64,000 nt of DNA, from assembly GCF_901538355.1 (NCBI RefSeq), contig NZ_LR593887.1, positions 6,176,920-6,240,919 on the forward strand, read 5' to 3'. Position 1 is the first letter of the stretch. Each line of letters starts with the position of its first letter. This DNA is from Tuwongella immobilis. GTDB taxonomy: Bacteria; Planctomycetota; Planctomycetia; Gemmatales; Gemmataceae. This document shows, in pieces, positions 27,194-36,043 of the stretch. A model generated the notes under the pieces. That model worked only from the letters and a program-made list of their open reading frames with translations. It was not told the origin of the DNA and searched no databases. The translations under genes were made by a program, and so were the position numbers.

Positions 27194-28924
27194 TCAATTC
27201 CCGTTCGGTAGATTCGGCAGATCCATCGTTCGTGAACCAGGGACCAGCGACGGATCATACGCATTGGGCAGACTCACCGGGGTCGCGGTGGGCGGTGCCA
27301 CGTTCGGCACCGAAACCGTTGCCGCTCCGGGGTTTCCGCCGATGGAGGGTGCTGCACCCACCGCCGTCGGATAGTTCATTGCCGCCGGGGCACAGGTGCC
27401 GTTGGCACAGTTGCTCGCACCCGTCAGCGGATCGGCCGTGCCGCAGTTCCCATTCGGACCGCAGGGGTAATACGCTGCGGTGGGGTCATTCTTCCACGCG
27501 GCCTTGTAGCGGCGATTTTCAAACACACTTCGCGGCCCACGCGGCGTTTCCAACAGCGTTTCTAAGAAAAATTCATAGTCGCTGGGCGATCGCGTTTCTC
27601 GGCCCGGCAACCGTTTGGTCAATTGACCGCAATCCAAGGCGTCCACCAGTCGGGGCGTCACCAACACGATGACTTCTTGTTCTTGTTCATCGGTCGTGGT
27701 TTGGCTAAACAGCGTCCCCACGAACGGCAGTTCCCCCAACAATGGAACGCGAGTCGCTTGCGATTGGGTGGTTGTCTGGATCAGGCCACCGATCGCGAAG
27801 GTTTGGCCCGGTTCCAACAACACCGAGGTTCGCACGGATTGTTCCGAGAAGCCGGGAGCGGGGCCGAATGGGCCGGAGGTCCCGAATGCTTGGCTCGTTT
27901 GGCGAATCCGCGGCTCCACTTCCAAGTAAATTTTGCCATTCCCGTACACCACCGGCAAGAACTGCAATTCCGTGCCGACGTCTTCATACGTGATCCCCGG
28001 CGAACCACCGCCGAAGCCCGACGTTTGCGAAGGAACCGCTTGCCGACCACCCGCCAGGAATCGAGCCGGGCGACCGCTGTGCGTCACCAGTTTCGGTTCC
28101 GCCAAAATCTTGGTCAACCCTTCCGTCTTCAACGCTTGCAAGAACGCCTGAATGCTCGTCGTTCCCAGATTGAAGATCGTTCCCAAGTTCGCATCCGAAC
28201 CCGGAGTCAGCGGACCAGGGGCCGGGCCGCCCAACCCACCCAGAATGCTGTAGGTGGCGGAGGTGCCGTCTTGAATCCCGAAGGCAAAGCCGCGTCGGCG
28301 TGCTTCGGTGCGGTTGACCGCAGCCACCGTCACATCCAACTGCACTTGGGCCACCCCGCCGACCGTCATCGCATTGATGATCGAGCCTTGGCCGCCACCC
28401 AACACACTGCCGGCCACTCGGGTAATGACATCCACATCATTGGTGTGGGCCACATTCCCCGTCAGAATGACCGTGTTCCCCAGCCCGGGAATCACTTGAA
28501 CATTCGCAGTGGGCACGGATTGTTGCAACAATTTTCGCAACAATTCGATATCGGGCTGCACCACCACTTCGTAGGTTTCCGAAACGCCCTTGGTATCGGT
28601 CAGGGTGATTCGGCTCAACCCGATCTGCCGACCGAAGATCACTACCGCTGCCGGGTTGGTCGCATCGGGCAGCACCGTGACCACGTTTTCTCGTTCGTTA
28701 AAGACGTCGCGAATCAGCGCTTGCGTCTTCATTTGCAGCCGAATCGAACCTTGTTGCGGAACGATAATCGCTCCCGTTCGATCGGTCTTGGCCATCGCTG
28801 CCGGTCGCGGAGCCGGAGCCGCCGCATCGGGTGCCTGGCTATACGCTTGGGTCGTCAGGACCATCCCGCCGAGTCCAGCCAGCCCCCAGGCCAGACGACG
28901 CAGCGTGTGCATGAGTCGGTGCAT
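27194..28924 (-). CDS. rcpA: Tad outer-membrane secretin RcpA/CpaC
   Basis: A 576-residue secretin; start 28924 with AGAGG upstream. It has a signal peptide, a BON/N0-type region (NEREN VVTVLPD ATNPAAVVIFG; DTKGVSETYEVVV), the secretin core (VAQVQLDVTVAAVNRTEARRRG, SIQAFLQALKTEGLTKILAEPKLVTHSG, FLAGG, VGTELQFLPVVYGNGKIYLEVEPRIR, SVLLEPGQTFAIGGLI, PLLGELPFVGTLF) and a cysteine-containing C-terminal tail (CGPNGNCGTADPLTGASNCANGTCAP) not typical of the family. It forms the pilus channel. Confidence 0.92.
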   Translation of the reverse strand: MHRLMHTLRRLAWGLAGLGGMVLTTQAYSQAPDAAAPAPRPAAMAKTDRTGAIIVPQQGSIRLQMKTQALIRDVFNERENVVTVLPDATNPAAVVIFGRQIGLSRITLTDTKGVSETYEVVVQPDIELLRKLLQQSVPTANVQVIPGLGNTVILTGNVAHTNDVDVITRVAGSVLGGGQGSIINAMTVGGVAQVQLDVTVAAVNRTEARRRGFAFGIQDGTSATYSILGGLGGPAPGPLTPGSDANLGTIFNLGTTSIQAFLQALKTEGLTKILAEPKLVTHSGRPARFLAGGRQAVPSQTSGFGGGSPGITYEDVGTELQFLPVVYGNGKIYLEVEPRIRQTSQAFGTSGPFGPAPGFSEQSVRTSVLLEPGQTFAIGGLIQTTTQSQATRVPLLGELPFVGTLFSQTTTDEQEQEVIVLVTPRLVDALDCGQLTKRLPGRETRSPSDYEFFLETLLETPRGPRSVFENRRYKAAWKNDPTAAYYPCGPNGNCGTADPLTGASNCANGTCAPAAMNYPTAVGAAPSIGGNPGAATVSVPNVAPPTATPVSLPNAYDPSLVPGSRTMDLPNLPNGN

Positions 28925-29080
28925 CCGTTCACCTCTTCAGAGCGGAGCAGGTTGACCCTGCCCCAAAATTCCACCCCAGAATCAACCTTCGAGAATTGGA
29001 GATTCCCCCCTCACAATTCTCGAACCGAATCCGTTCCGATCCTCGGGCCATCCTAGCCCCGGTTCCGAACGGAGTTGGCT

Positions 29081-30298
29081 TCACAGTGCTCGCGGCGAAA
29101 TCCGCGGCTTTTCATCCGACGGGGCCGGGCGAGGAGCCGGAGCCGATTCCGCAGGCGGATCGGTGTCAGGCGGCGTGTCGCTGGGCGTCTTTTCCGTCAG
29201 ACGGAAGGTGCCGTTAGCCGACCCTTCATAAATGCTCGTGCGACGATTCTGACCATTCTGAATCGTAATTTCATGTGTCTTGGGCTTCGGCTTTTCTGCC
29301 ACCGGCTCTTTTTCCTTGGGAGCTTCGGCAACCATCGGCTTGGGAGCATCGTTGCTCAGCGCCGCTTCGCTCAGAAATTGTTCCGCATCCAGCGTGCGAG
29401 ACAGATACTTCCCGTTCAACCCACTCATGCTGTTCAGAGCATTCTTCGGCGCGGGTTCTTCAACGCTCTTGAGCCGGAACAACTCTTCGAGGTTTTCCGA
29501 GGTCACTTGGGTGCCGGCCGGAATTTCCGAACGGGCGACCACAATTTCCACCCGCTTGATTTGTGGGGGCAGTTCCGCCGAGGCGGTCATTCCCTTATCA
29601 TCATCGGGCAGACTGCGCACGGGCGGCAATTTCTCGGTATCTTTGCTTTCCGGGTCGCGGAGCATCATGGTGATTTCACCCCGCGTTTGAGCCAACGCCA
29701 GCATCTGCCCTTCTTTTGGATCCACTGCGATCGACACCGATTGCAGGGTCGGAATCGCGATTTGGCCACCTTCCGGGGTGCGGTCCAAAATATCGACGGC
29801 GATCACTTGCATATCGCGGAACGGAACCGAAGCTTGCTTCTTGTTCGAGCCTGGCAGGGTTTCGGTCAGGATGATATCCACCTTGGCCCCTGGCAACACG
29901 AACCCGCCGACCGCACGCACGGCATCCATTCGCAACGTGTATTGCTGCTTGCCCTTGGGAAGGGTGATGCTCCCGGCTTTCGTGACATCCTTATTCGTCA
30001 GCCGGTCGTTCGGACGCAGGGTCCGCGTCAGACGTTGGCTTTCGATTTGTTTGGTGTCGGTCAGCATTTCCGGGGTCATTTCTTCCTTGGGAATATCTCG
30101 CAGGGCGATCGACTGTTCGATTCGATCCTTGGTCAACAGCGTCCCAACCGGCAATTCGGTGTTGCCAGCGACGGCGAGCACTTTTTCGGTTTCCACTTGA
30201 ACCGGCGCGGGCCGTGAATTTAGGTTGGCCGCTAGGTAAGCGGCGACCAATGCAATCCCAATCGATACGATTAGGAGGACGACGTTCTTCTGTTTCAT
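29081..30298 (-). CDS. cpaB: Flp pilus assembly protein RcpC/CpaB
   Basis: A 405-residue protein with an N-terminal membrane helix (NVVLLIVSIGIALVAAYLAANL), a SAF domain (LPVGTLLTKDRIEQSIALRDIPKEEMTPEML) and the RcpC/CpaB domain (QYTLRMDAVRAVGGFVLPGAKVDIILT). A second SAF-like segment occurs at IPAGTQVTSENLEELFRLKSV. A Pro-rich, charged C-terminal tail is added. It stabilises the secretin in the periplasm. It is the first gene of the long Tad transcript. Confidence 0.88.
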   Translation of the reverse strand: MKQKNVVLLIVSIGIALVAAYLAANLNSRPAPVQVETEKVLAVAGNTELPVGTLLTKDRIEQSIALRDIPKEEMTPEMLTDTKQIESQRLTRTLRPNDRLTNKDVTKAGSITLPKGKQQYTLRMDAVRAVGGFVLPGAKVDIILTETLPGSNKKQASVPFRDMQVIAVDILDRTPEGGQIAIPTLQSVSIAVDPKEGQMLALAQTRGEITMMLRDPESKDTEKLPPVRSLPDDDKGMTASAELPPQIKRVEIVVARSEIPAGTQVTSENLEELFRLKSVEEPAPKNALNSMSGLNGKYLSRTLDAEQFLSEAALSNDAPKPMVAEAPKEKEPVAEKPKPKTHEITIQNGQNRRTSIYEGSANGTFRLTEKTPSDTPPDTDPPAESAPAPRPAPSDEKPRISPRAL

Positions 30299-30552
30299 GG
30301 TTGCCTATCTCACGGTGTGTTCAGCGCGTCGGTTCCGAAATTCAAGCGATCCCTAGGACCAACCCAGCCAGTCGCATCGAGCTTCATCGGATCGGGAACA
30401 CCCCACCAGGAGTGATCGGAGAACTTCCCCGAATTAACCCGATCGTCAACCTTCACCAAGATTGCCTGAATTCCCGGTAAATGGTGAGTTCGATATTCAC
30501 ATTTCTTATGGTAATTTCGGCCACCCCCGAACAGGTTCTTCAGCCTTTTCGG

Positions 30553-30583
30553 ATTATACCTGATTTACAGATTCTCCCGGCAA
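30553..30583 (-). promoter_or_regulatory. Possible promoter for the cpaB-to-TPR Tad operon
   Basis: On the minus strand a perfect TATAAT (30558 down to 30553) with TTGCCG at 30583-30578 as a poor -35, spacer 19. It lies 255 bases upstream of cpaB within the 529-base gap. The -35 and spacing are weak, so this is tentative. Confidence 0.3.
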
Positions 30584-30719
30584 CGGTCAGGAGAATTTCT
30601 GAATTCAGAATCATCCGGGTGAAATCCCGTATCGGTCCGGTGGCGAGCCCAATCATGCTCAAGACGGGTGAGCGGGCCGCGAACCATTGGTTCGACATGG
30701 CCCAAAATCCAATTCTGCG

Positions 30720-30761
30720 ATTGGGTTCGACGAAGTGAGGGGTGGGGGTGTCGAACCCAAT
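30720..30761 (-). terminator. Hairpin after the prepilin peptidase gene
   Basis: A perfect 12-bp inverted repeat, ATTGGGTTCGAC (30720-30731) / GTCGAACCCAAT (30750-30761), loop 18 bases, starting 67 bases beyond the peptidase stop. No T-run. It would separate flp-peptidase from the cpaB unit. The rest of 30299-30827 holds the TATAAT box and nothing else recognised. Confidence 0.45.
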
Positions 30762-30827
30762 GATGCTGCGATGGCGCGATTCCGGGTCGTCCCGGCGGTC
30801 CTGGCTCCAGTCTGCTGCCATGGGCAG

Positions 30828-31661
30828 TTATGCGGGTAATACAAAATATTTAAATGCGAGGAATCCCAAAAAGCCGACACACAAGGGAACCCCGTATGGG
30901 AGTCGATCCCAGCGAGAACGTCGTTCGACTGCCCGAGCTTGACCTTTACTGTAACTTTCCGTGGTCATCACTTGCAAGTCTTTTGCGATTTCTTTTACAT
31001 TTTCTGCGTTTTGTCGATACTTGCCGCGAATGACGATCATGACCACGCCGCAGATGCCGCCGATAATGCCACCGACCACAAACGCCATCAGCGTGGTATA
31101 CGCACCATCATTCAATCCGTAGAATGCCCCGACCCAGCAGCCGAAGCCCATCTGCATTTTGACATCGCCTTCGCCCATCCCGCCGATGAGGAAGACCGGA
31201 TACAACAACAGCCAACCGAGCATCATACAGGCGAATGCGGCGACGAATCCCCCTTGTCCCGGGATCGCCTGATAGCCCAAGTCGTGGAGAATGCCGATGA
31301 TCCAACCGCTGAATACGACCGAAAGCGTGACCCAGTTGGGCACTTTGAAGGCGTAGCCGTCAATATAGGCAGCCAACAGCATCAATGCCGAAAGCACCAG
31401 AACCACTCCCAGATTGGGGAGGTTCCAGCTTTCGGATGCCAACGCGCCCCAAGCGAGTGTTCCCAGATACGCCAGGATGGTGAATCCCACCCCGATGACC
31501 GGAATCTGCAGCAGCTTGATCCAAAATTCCCGATCAATCCCCAGATCGTCGCTTGGTTCGGGCTTCATCGCTTGGGGACGAACAGGATTGAACTGTGGCT
31601 CGGCGGCATCGGAAGTTGCCGGGGTGCCATCCATCGGCTGCGTGGTCGGATTTTCGCTCAT
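30828..31661 (-). CDS. Prepilin peptidase (TadV/CpaA type)
   Basis: A 277-residue A24-family aspartic peptidase. A 45-residue Pro/Ala-rich cytoplasmic extension precedes the membrane helices. Catalytic aspartates are in AAYIDGYAFKVPNW (Asp101) and GMGEGDVKM (Asp166). A C-terminal cytoplasmic segment with NVKEIAKDLQVMTTESYSKGQARAVERRSRWDRLPYG precedes a last helix. It should cleave the Flp prepilin, and possibly the DUF1559 prepilin-like proteins as well; the second is speculation. Located 111 bases after flp. Confidence 0.9.
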   Translation of the reverse strand: MSENPTTQPMDGTPATSDAAEPQFNPVRPQAMKPEPSDDLGIDREFWIKLLQIPVIGVGFTILAYLGTLAWGALASESWNLPNLGVVLVLSALMLLAAYIDGYAFKVPNWVTLSVVFSGWIIGILHDLGYQAIPGQGGFVAAFACMMLGWLLLYPVFLIGGMGEGDVKMQMGFGCWVGAFYGLNDGAYTTLMAFVVGGIIGGICGVVMIVIRGKYRQNAENVKEIAKDLQVMTTESYSKGQARAVERRSRWDRLPYGVPLCVGFLGFLAFKYFVLPA

Positions 31662-31772
31662 GGGGTCGCTCAGAGTAGTGAATCGCCGCGAACTGGAGAT
31701 TCCGCAGAATGAAACCGGAGCGCATTCACACGAGTAGGATCGCCCGTGGAAGCAGTCCCCCGATCACTGGGA

Positions 31773-31964
31773 TCATTCTTCCGATTTCAGCGAATCGGTC
31801 AGGGTCGAATTCTGGAACGTGCTACGCACTTGTTTGCCCAAGGATTGGACTGCCGCGAAGCAAACCAGAATGATGAAGGTCAGCATGACGGCATATTCGA
31901 CGGCGGTCGGACCGTCTTCTCGTTCGACAAATTCGACGAACGCTTGGGCCAAGCGGCGCAACAT
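31773..31964 (-). CDS. flp: Flp type IVb pilin
   Basis: A 63-residue pilin; start at 31964 (MLRRLAQAFVEFVERED) with GGGAGA upstream. Pilin signature EDG-PTAVEYAVMLTFIILVCFAAV, with peptidase cleavage expected after Gly and the conserved E-Y pair at +5/+6 positions. It is the major subunit of the Flp pilus and the first gene of the Tad locus; only one pilin gene was seen. Confidence 0.92.
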   Translation of the reverse strand: MLRRLAQAFVEFVEREDGPTAVEYAVMLTFIILVCFAAVQSLGKQVRSTFQNSTLTDSLKSEE

Positions 31965-32114
31965 GGAGCATTCTCCCAAAGATGATCGGTGGCGAAAGCC
32001 CTCATCACAAGTTTGGATCGGTGATGGTGTGGGGGGACAACGCGATCGATTCTTGGATTCCTAACGATCCTACTTATTGGGCAGCGTAGGTCTCGTTTGT
32101 GGCACTGTCAAATT

Positions 32115-33260
32115 TCATTGCGGTCCTTTTTGCGAGTTTTTCTCACGCTCACTTCGATTCGAGCTTTCGCGAACCACCAATTCCCCCCGAAGCACCACAT
32201 GCAGCGGTGGCACCGAGGGTCGAGTTCGGCGATCTTCGATCATTCGCAATGCCTGTGCCGCAATCGCCGGATACGGAAACGCATAGGTGGTCACCCCCAC
32301 CGCGTAGGCTTCGCTGATCGGCAGATTGTCGAACCCGACGACGGAGATTTGTTCCGGCACGCGAACTCGCCGCTTCATCAGTTCCATGATAAGCCCAACA
32401 GCCGTATAATCTTGATAGCAAATCATGCCATCCAGTTCGGCATCCAGTGCTTGTTGGGCCAATCGCTGATAGGCTTCGCGGGGCGGCTGGGTCGGATCTT
32501 GCCACAACACAACGGGCATTTGCGGCGGATCTTGGCTGGCGGCATCGGGGATCAACCCCGCCAGGTAGCCCCCCATGCGGGTCGTGTGACTGGAGGTGGG
32601 CGAACTGCTGACAAAGCCAATTCGCCGACACCCCTGCTCTTGCAGATGCCGCGTCGCCAGCACGCCGCCCAAAAAGTCGTCGCTGCTGACCAAATCACAG
32701 GGCAACTCACGCTGGGCACCGCGCAAGTTGCGTTCCACCAACACCACCGGAATGCCCGCACTTTGGCAGCGCTCAATGAGCATCAATTCGCACTCGGTGT
32801 CAATCGTGCTGACTCGCGACGGCAACAGCAGCACCCCCAACACGCCTTCCGCTTGCAGGGATTCCACAGCGGTATCAACGGCTGTTCGTGCCAGATTGCC
32901 TTTTTCGGGGAATAGATCGCTGCGGATGTCGCCGCCCAAACTCTCGGCATGGCGTTGGAACGCGGACAGAATCATCGACCGAGTCGCGTGTTCAAACGGC
33001 CCCGGGGTCAAGCGCAACCAGGCCGCCCAGGCCTTCGCTTTCGTCGGAGTCGGTGGGATCAGATAGGCACCGGAACGTCCCACAATCTGAATCAATCCCC
33101 GATCCCGCAGCGCTTGCATGGCACGGGACGCGGTCACGATCGAAACCGAATGCTCGCGAGCCAGATTCCGAACGGTGGGGAAATTCGATTCGGTCCACTG
33201 CCCCGCGCGAATCTGTTCCTCGACTCGATCGGCAATGTCCAAATATCGAGGCTGTGCCAT
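32115..33260 (-). CDS. GntR-type regulator with LacI-like effector domain
   Basis: A 381-residue hybrid regulator. Residues 1-68 are a GntR winged helix (YLDIADRVEEQIRAGQWTESNFPTVRNLAREHSVSIVTASRAMQALRDRGLIQIVG). The remainder is a periplasmic-binding-protein-like sensor (GVLLLPSRVS, GIPVVLVERNL, LVSSDDFLGGVLATRHLQEQGCRRIGFV, DGMICYQDYTAVGLIMEL, ISVVGFDNLPISEAY). This AraR-like architecture usually senses sugars. A 15-bp perfect inverted repeat covers its start codon, suggesting autoregulation. The target genes are not obvious. Confidence 0.88.
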   Translation of the reverse strand: MAQPRYLDIADRVEEQIRAGQWTESNFPTVRNLAREHSVSIVTASRAMQALRDRGLIQIVGRSGAYLIPPTPTKAKAWAAWLRLTPGPFEHATRSMILSAFQRHAESLGGDIRSDLFPEKGNLARTAVDTAVESLQAEGVLGVLLLPSRVSTIDTECELMLIERCQSAGIPVVLVERNLRGAQRELPCDLVSSDDFLGGVLATRHLQEQGCRRIGFVSSSPTSSHTTRMGGYLAGLIPDAASQDPPQMPVVLWQDPTQPPREAYQRLAQQALDAELDGMICYQDYTAVGLIMELMKRRVRVPEQISVVGFDNLPISEAYAVGVTTYAFPYPAIAAQALRMIEDRRTRPSVPPLHVVLRGELVVRESSNRSEREKNSQKGPQ

Positions 33261-33301
33261 ACGAGCATTCCTTCATTTCAACTCATGGAATGCTCGTATG
33301 G
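33257..33301. promoter_or_regulatory. Perfect 15-bp inverted repeat at the regulator start (operator candidate)
   Basis: Arms CCATACGAGCATTCC (33257-33271) and GGAATGCTCGTATGG (33287-33301), perfect, spacer 15 bases. The left arm contains the start codon of the regulator (complement of CAT 33258-33260). The size suits two dimer sites or one extended operator; in RNA it would be a hairpin hiding the ribosome site, an alternative explanation. Confidence 0.55.
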
Positions 33302-33367
33302 TAGCGCGAGTGGAGCACTTTCGCAAGTCTGTGTCGAACAGATTTCACGACTCGCCAGACACCCGCA

Positions 33368-35677
33368 TCATGGCAGGTAAACAAAGTCATTTCGGTTGAA
33401 CATCGCCAATGCGAGATCGACGACAGCGGCCGCCCAAGCGGGATCGACCGATTCCGGGCAGTCGGGCACCCGGGCAATCGGCTGCTTGTCGGTGATGCGT
33501 TGCCGAATCCGGGCCGTCTGTTCGGTCAGAAATGCGGTCAACAGCGTCACTTCATCCGCTTTCGCAGGTCGCCCCAATGCATGTCGATGGGCCAGATCGA
33601 TCAGTCGGGCCGAATCCGCGCCGCTCTCGCGGATCAATCGGCTGGCAAACGCCAAACTTTGCTCCGTGGCAAACGGGCCGTTCATCAGAATCAGGGCTTG
33701 CGGGGCAAAGGTGCTCACGGGTCGCGCTTCGCAGGGCAAGAGCCGATCCGGCTGATCGAGTGCCTCCAAAATCGGCAGCCGAACATTTCGCTTCGCCAGC
33801 AAATAGATCGAACGTCGATCATGCTGACGAACATCGGGCGTGACCGGCCACAACCCATCCGGCTCACCTTCGGTAAAAATCAAATCGTAGACTTCCGGCT
33901 CCAACGGCACCCGCACCGATGGCCCGCCAATCTCCCGATTCAACCGACCCGAGGCCGCCAGCATCGAATCCCGAATCGCCTCGCCTTCCAAGCGACGCCG
34001 ATTCATGCGCCACAACAGGCGATTATCCGGGTCGTGCTGAGTCGCCGCCGGACTGGGTGGCACCCGGCTGGCCTGCTGATAGGTCTGCGAAGTGACAATC
34101 AGCCGATGCAAATGCTTGACACTCCAGCCGTTGCGCATGAACTCCCCGGCCAGCCAGTCGAGCAATTCCGGGTGCGTGGGCCGCTCTCCCCGCGTGCCAA
34201 AATCATTCGGAGTCCCGACAATCCCACGTCCGAAATGATGCTGCCAGATGCGATTGACCATCACCCGCGCCGTCAGCGGATGCTCAGGCCGGGTCAGCCA
34301 GCGGGCCAAATCCAATCGGTTGAGCGACTTTTCGGGCATCTCCAGCGAGGCATTCGCCGGCGACAACACCCGCGGAAACAACGCAGGCACCACAGCCATC
34401 TTCTTATGCACTTCCCCGCGTCGCAATACATGCGTCGGCGGCGGCGTGTCGCGATCCCGAACCGTTGTCACCTTCATGGGTTGCGGCGGAAGTTTGGCTT
34501 CCAGCGCATGCAGTTGTTCCCGCAATGCTACCCGCCTGGTCTTCTCTTCGGGCGTGAGTGCACCGACAATATCATCCCAGGCCACCTTCGTGAGTGTTTC
34601 CGCATCTTTGGCCAGGGCTTTTTGTTCCGCCGTGCGATCCTTCGCGGAGGTATCCAACGCCAAACGCAGCGGCTCGGGCAGCATCGCACGTTTGGCCACC
34701 TTCACCCGCGCAGTCACCGGCCCATCAATCGCCGAAATCTGCGAGCGAATTTTCGAGATTTGATTCATCAACGGGTCGCGTTCCTGGCGATAGGCGGCGC
34801 TTTCCGCCTCGGTTGCCATGTCGATTTCCCGCGATTGTGTGCCAGCAAAAAAGGCTTGCAGGCGATAATAATCAGCCTGACTAATCGGATCAAATTTGTG
34901 ATCATGGCAGCGCGCACAGGCGACCGTCAGCCCCAAGAACACGCTGCTCACCCCGGTGACCATTTCCGTAAGGGTTTCCTGGCGCAGTTCTTCGGGATCG
35001 GAATTGCCGCCCACGACATGGGCCGGCCCCGCGAGATGAAACCCGGCCGCCGCGAGCGCATCCAGCTGTTCCCGTTCGGATTTGCCTTGAGCGAGCCAAT
35101 CTCCGGCAATTTGCTCGTGAACAAATTGGTCGTATGGCTTGTCCGAATTGAAGGCGCGAACGATATAATCTCGATATCGCCAGGCATACGGGCGAACCGT
35201 GTCGGCCTCATAGCCATTGGATTCGGCGAATCGCACGACATCCAACCAATGCTGGGCCCACCGCTCCCCATAATGGGGACTGGCCAACAACGCGTCGACC
35301 CGTTTGGAGTACGCCTGGGGATCGGGATCATTCAGAAACGCTTCTGCCTCGTCTTTGGTCGGTGGCAGACCCGTCAGATCCAAGGTCAACCGTCGCAGCA
35401 ACGTCAGACGATCCGCGGGAGGTGCGGGGGGAATTCCGCGAGCCGATAAGGCTTGGCGAATCCACGCATCAATGGGGTGGTTCGGTGCCGTTGCGTTGGC
35501 AGATGCCGGAATGGGACGGTTGACAAGCGGTTGAAACGCCCAGTGGGCCCGATCCGAATCGCGGATTGGCGGCTCTTTGGGAAGGGATTGTGAGACCGGG
35601 GTATTCGTCCAGCCTTGCGATAATAGGCAAAGCGTCAGGCCAAGGGCGAGCCAGCCCCCCAGGAGAATTCTCCGCAT
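33368..35677 (-). CDS. PSD1 family protein (DUF1549-DUF1553)
   Basis: A 769-residue exported protein; start at 35677 (MRRILLGGWLALGLTLCLL) with AAGGAGCGG upstream. DUF1549 part: HPIDAWIRQALSARGI, LLRRLTLDLTGLPPT, YGERWAQHWLDVVRFAESNGYEAD, and VACARCHDHKFDPI with a heme-like CARCH. DUF1553 part: LARWLTRPEHPLTARVMVNRIWQHHFGRGIVGTPNDFGTRGE, HPELLDWLAGEFM, LIVTSQTYQQAS. The domains are characteristic of planctomycetes, with function unproven. The usual DUF1501 partner is not next to it, and no N-terminal cytochrome domain is present. Confidence 0.9.
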   Translation of the reverse strand: MRRILLGGWLALGLTLCLLSQGWTNTPVSQSLPKEPPIRDSDRAHWAFQPLVNRPIPASANATAPNHPIDAWIRQALSARGIPPAPPADRLTLLRRLTLDLTGLPPTKDEAEAFLNDPDPQAYSKRVDALLASPHYGERWAQHWLDVVRFAESNGYEADTVRPYAWRYRDYIVRAFNSDKPYDQFVHEQIAGDWLAQGKSEREQLDALAAAGFHLAGPAHVVGGNSDPEELRQETLTEMVTGVSSVFLGLTVACARCHDHKFDPISQADYYRLQAFFAGTQSREIDMATEAESAAYRQERDPLMNQISKIRSQISAIDGPVTARVKVAKRAMLPEPLRLALDTSAKDRTAEQKALAKDAETLTKVAWDDIVGALTPEEKTRRVALREQLHALEAKLPPQPMKVTTVRDRDTPPPTHVLRRGEVHKKMAVVPALFPRVLSPANASLEMPEKSLNRLDLARWLTRPEHPLTARVMVNRIWQHHFGRGIVGTPNDFGTRGERPTHPELLDWLAGEFMRNGWSVKHLHRLIVTSQTYQQASRVPPSPAATQHDPDNRLLWRMNRRRLEGEAIRDSMLAASGRLNREIGGPSVRVPLEPEVYDLIFTEGEPDGLWPVTPDVRQHDRRSIYLLAKRNVRLPILEALDQPDRLLPCEARPVSTFAPQALILMNGPFATEQSLAFASRLIRESGADSARLIDLAHRHALGRPAKADEVTLLTAFLTEQTARIRQRITDKQPIARVPDCPESVDPAWAAAVVDLALAMFNRNDFVYLP

Positions 35678-35879
35678 TCGACCGCTCCTTTGGGGAATCC
35701 AAGGTCGTGTGGTGGGAACGATTTCGGCGAGGGAGAGTGATTCCATTGCAGCTTACCGCAGGTCGCGCCGTCAAGCAAGCGGGGAGTCACCGAGAAAAAA
35801 TCGTGAAAAATTTCGGCAGGTCTAGTAGCCTGTCGCGATCCTCCACCATAGAATTGTGTATTCCACGTAGCGGCGTGCC

Positions 35880-36022
35880 TTACTTCTTGATGTCGCTTGG
35901 GTCGATTTCCCATTGCCATTCCCGGTAGTGGTTGGAGTCCCAAGGCGAGATCCAGGGGTGAGGCTTGCTGTCTGCCGGGTACTTGCCGATAAGATCGTCG
36001 CGCTTTTGTTTGAACTTTGCCG
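35880..36022 (-). pseudogene. Possible 3' fragment of an unidentified gene
   Basis: The minus strand reads [18 protein letters not shown], then HPWISPWDSNHYREWQWEID and PSDIKK-stop, which looks like a real protein C-terminus (charged, many Trp/Tyr, ordinary codon use). No start of its own is convincing, because the frame upstream runs into the sigma-factor gene. I do not know the family. It may be the tail of a gene truncated by rearrangement, and it overlaps the likely promoter region of the sigma factor. Confidence 0.25.
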
Positions 36023-36043
36023 GAACCGCGTAGGATTGATCCG

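Noticed and set aside
30299-30480. Riboswitch in the cpaB leader
   Set aside because: No known aptamer pattern recognised; only a possible promoter further upstream.
33500-35449. 649-codon plus-strand open frame over the PSD1 gene
   Set aside because: Antisense shadow; the minus strand encodes conserved DUF1549/DUF1553 domains, while the plus-strand product has no recognisable domain or signal.
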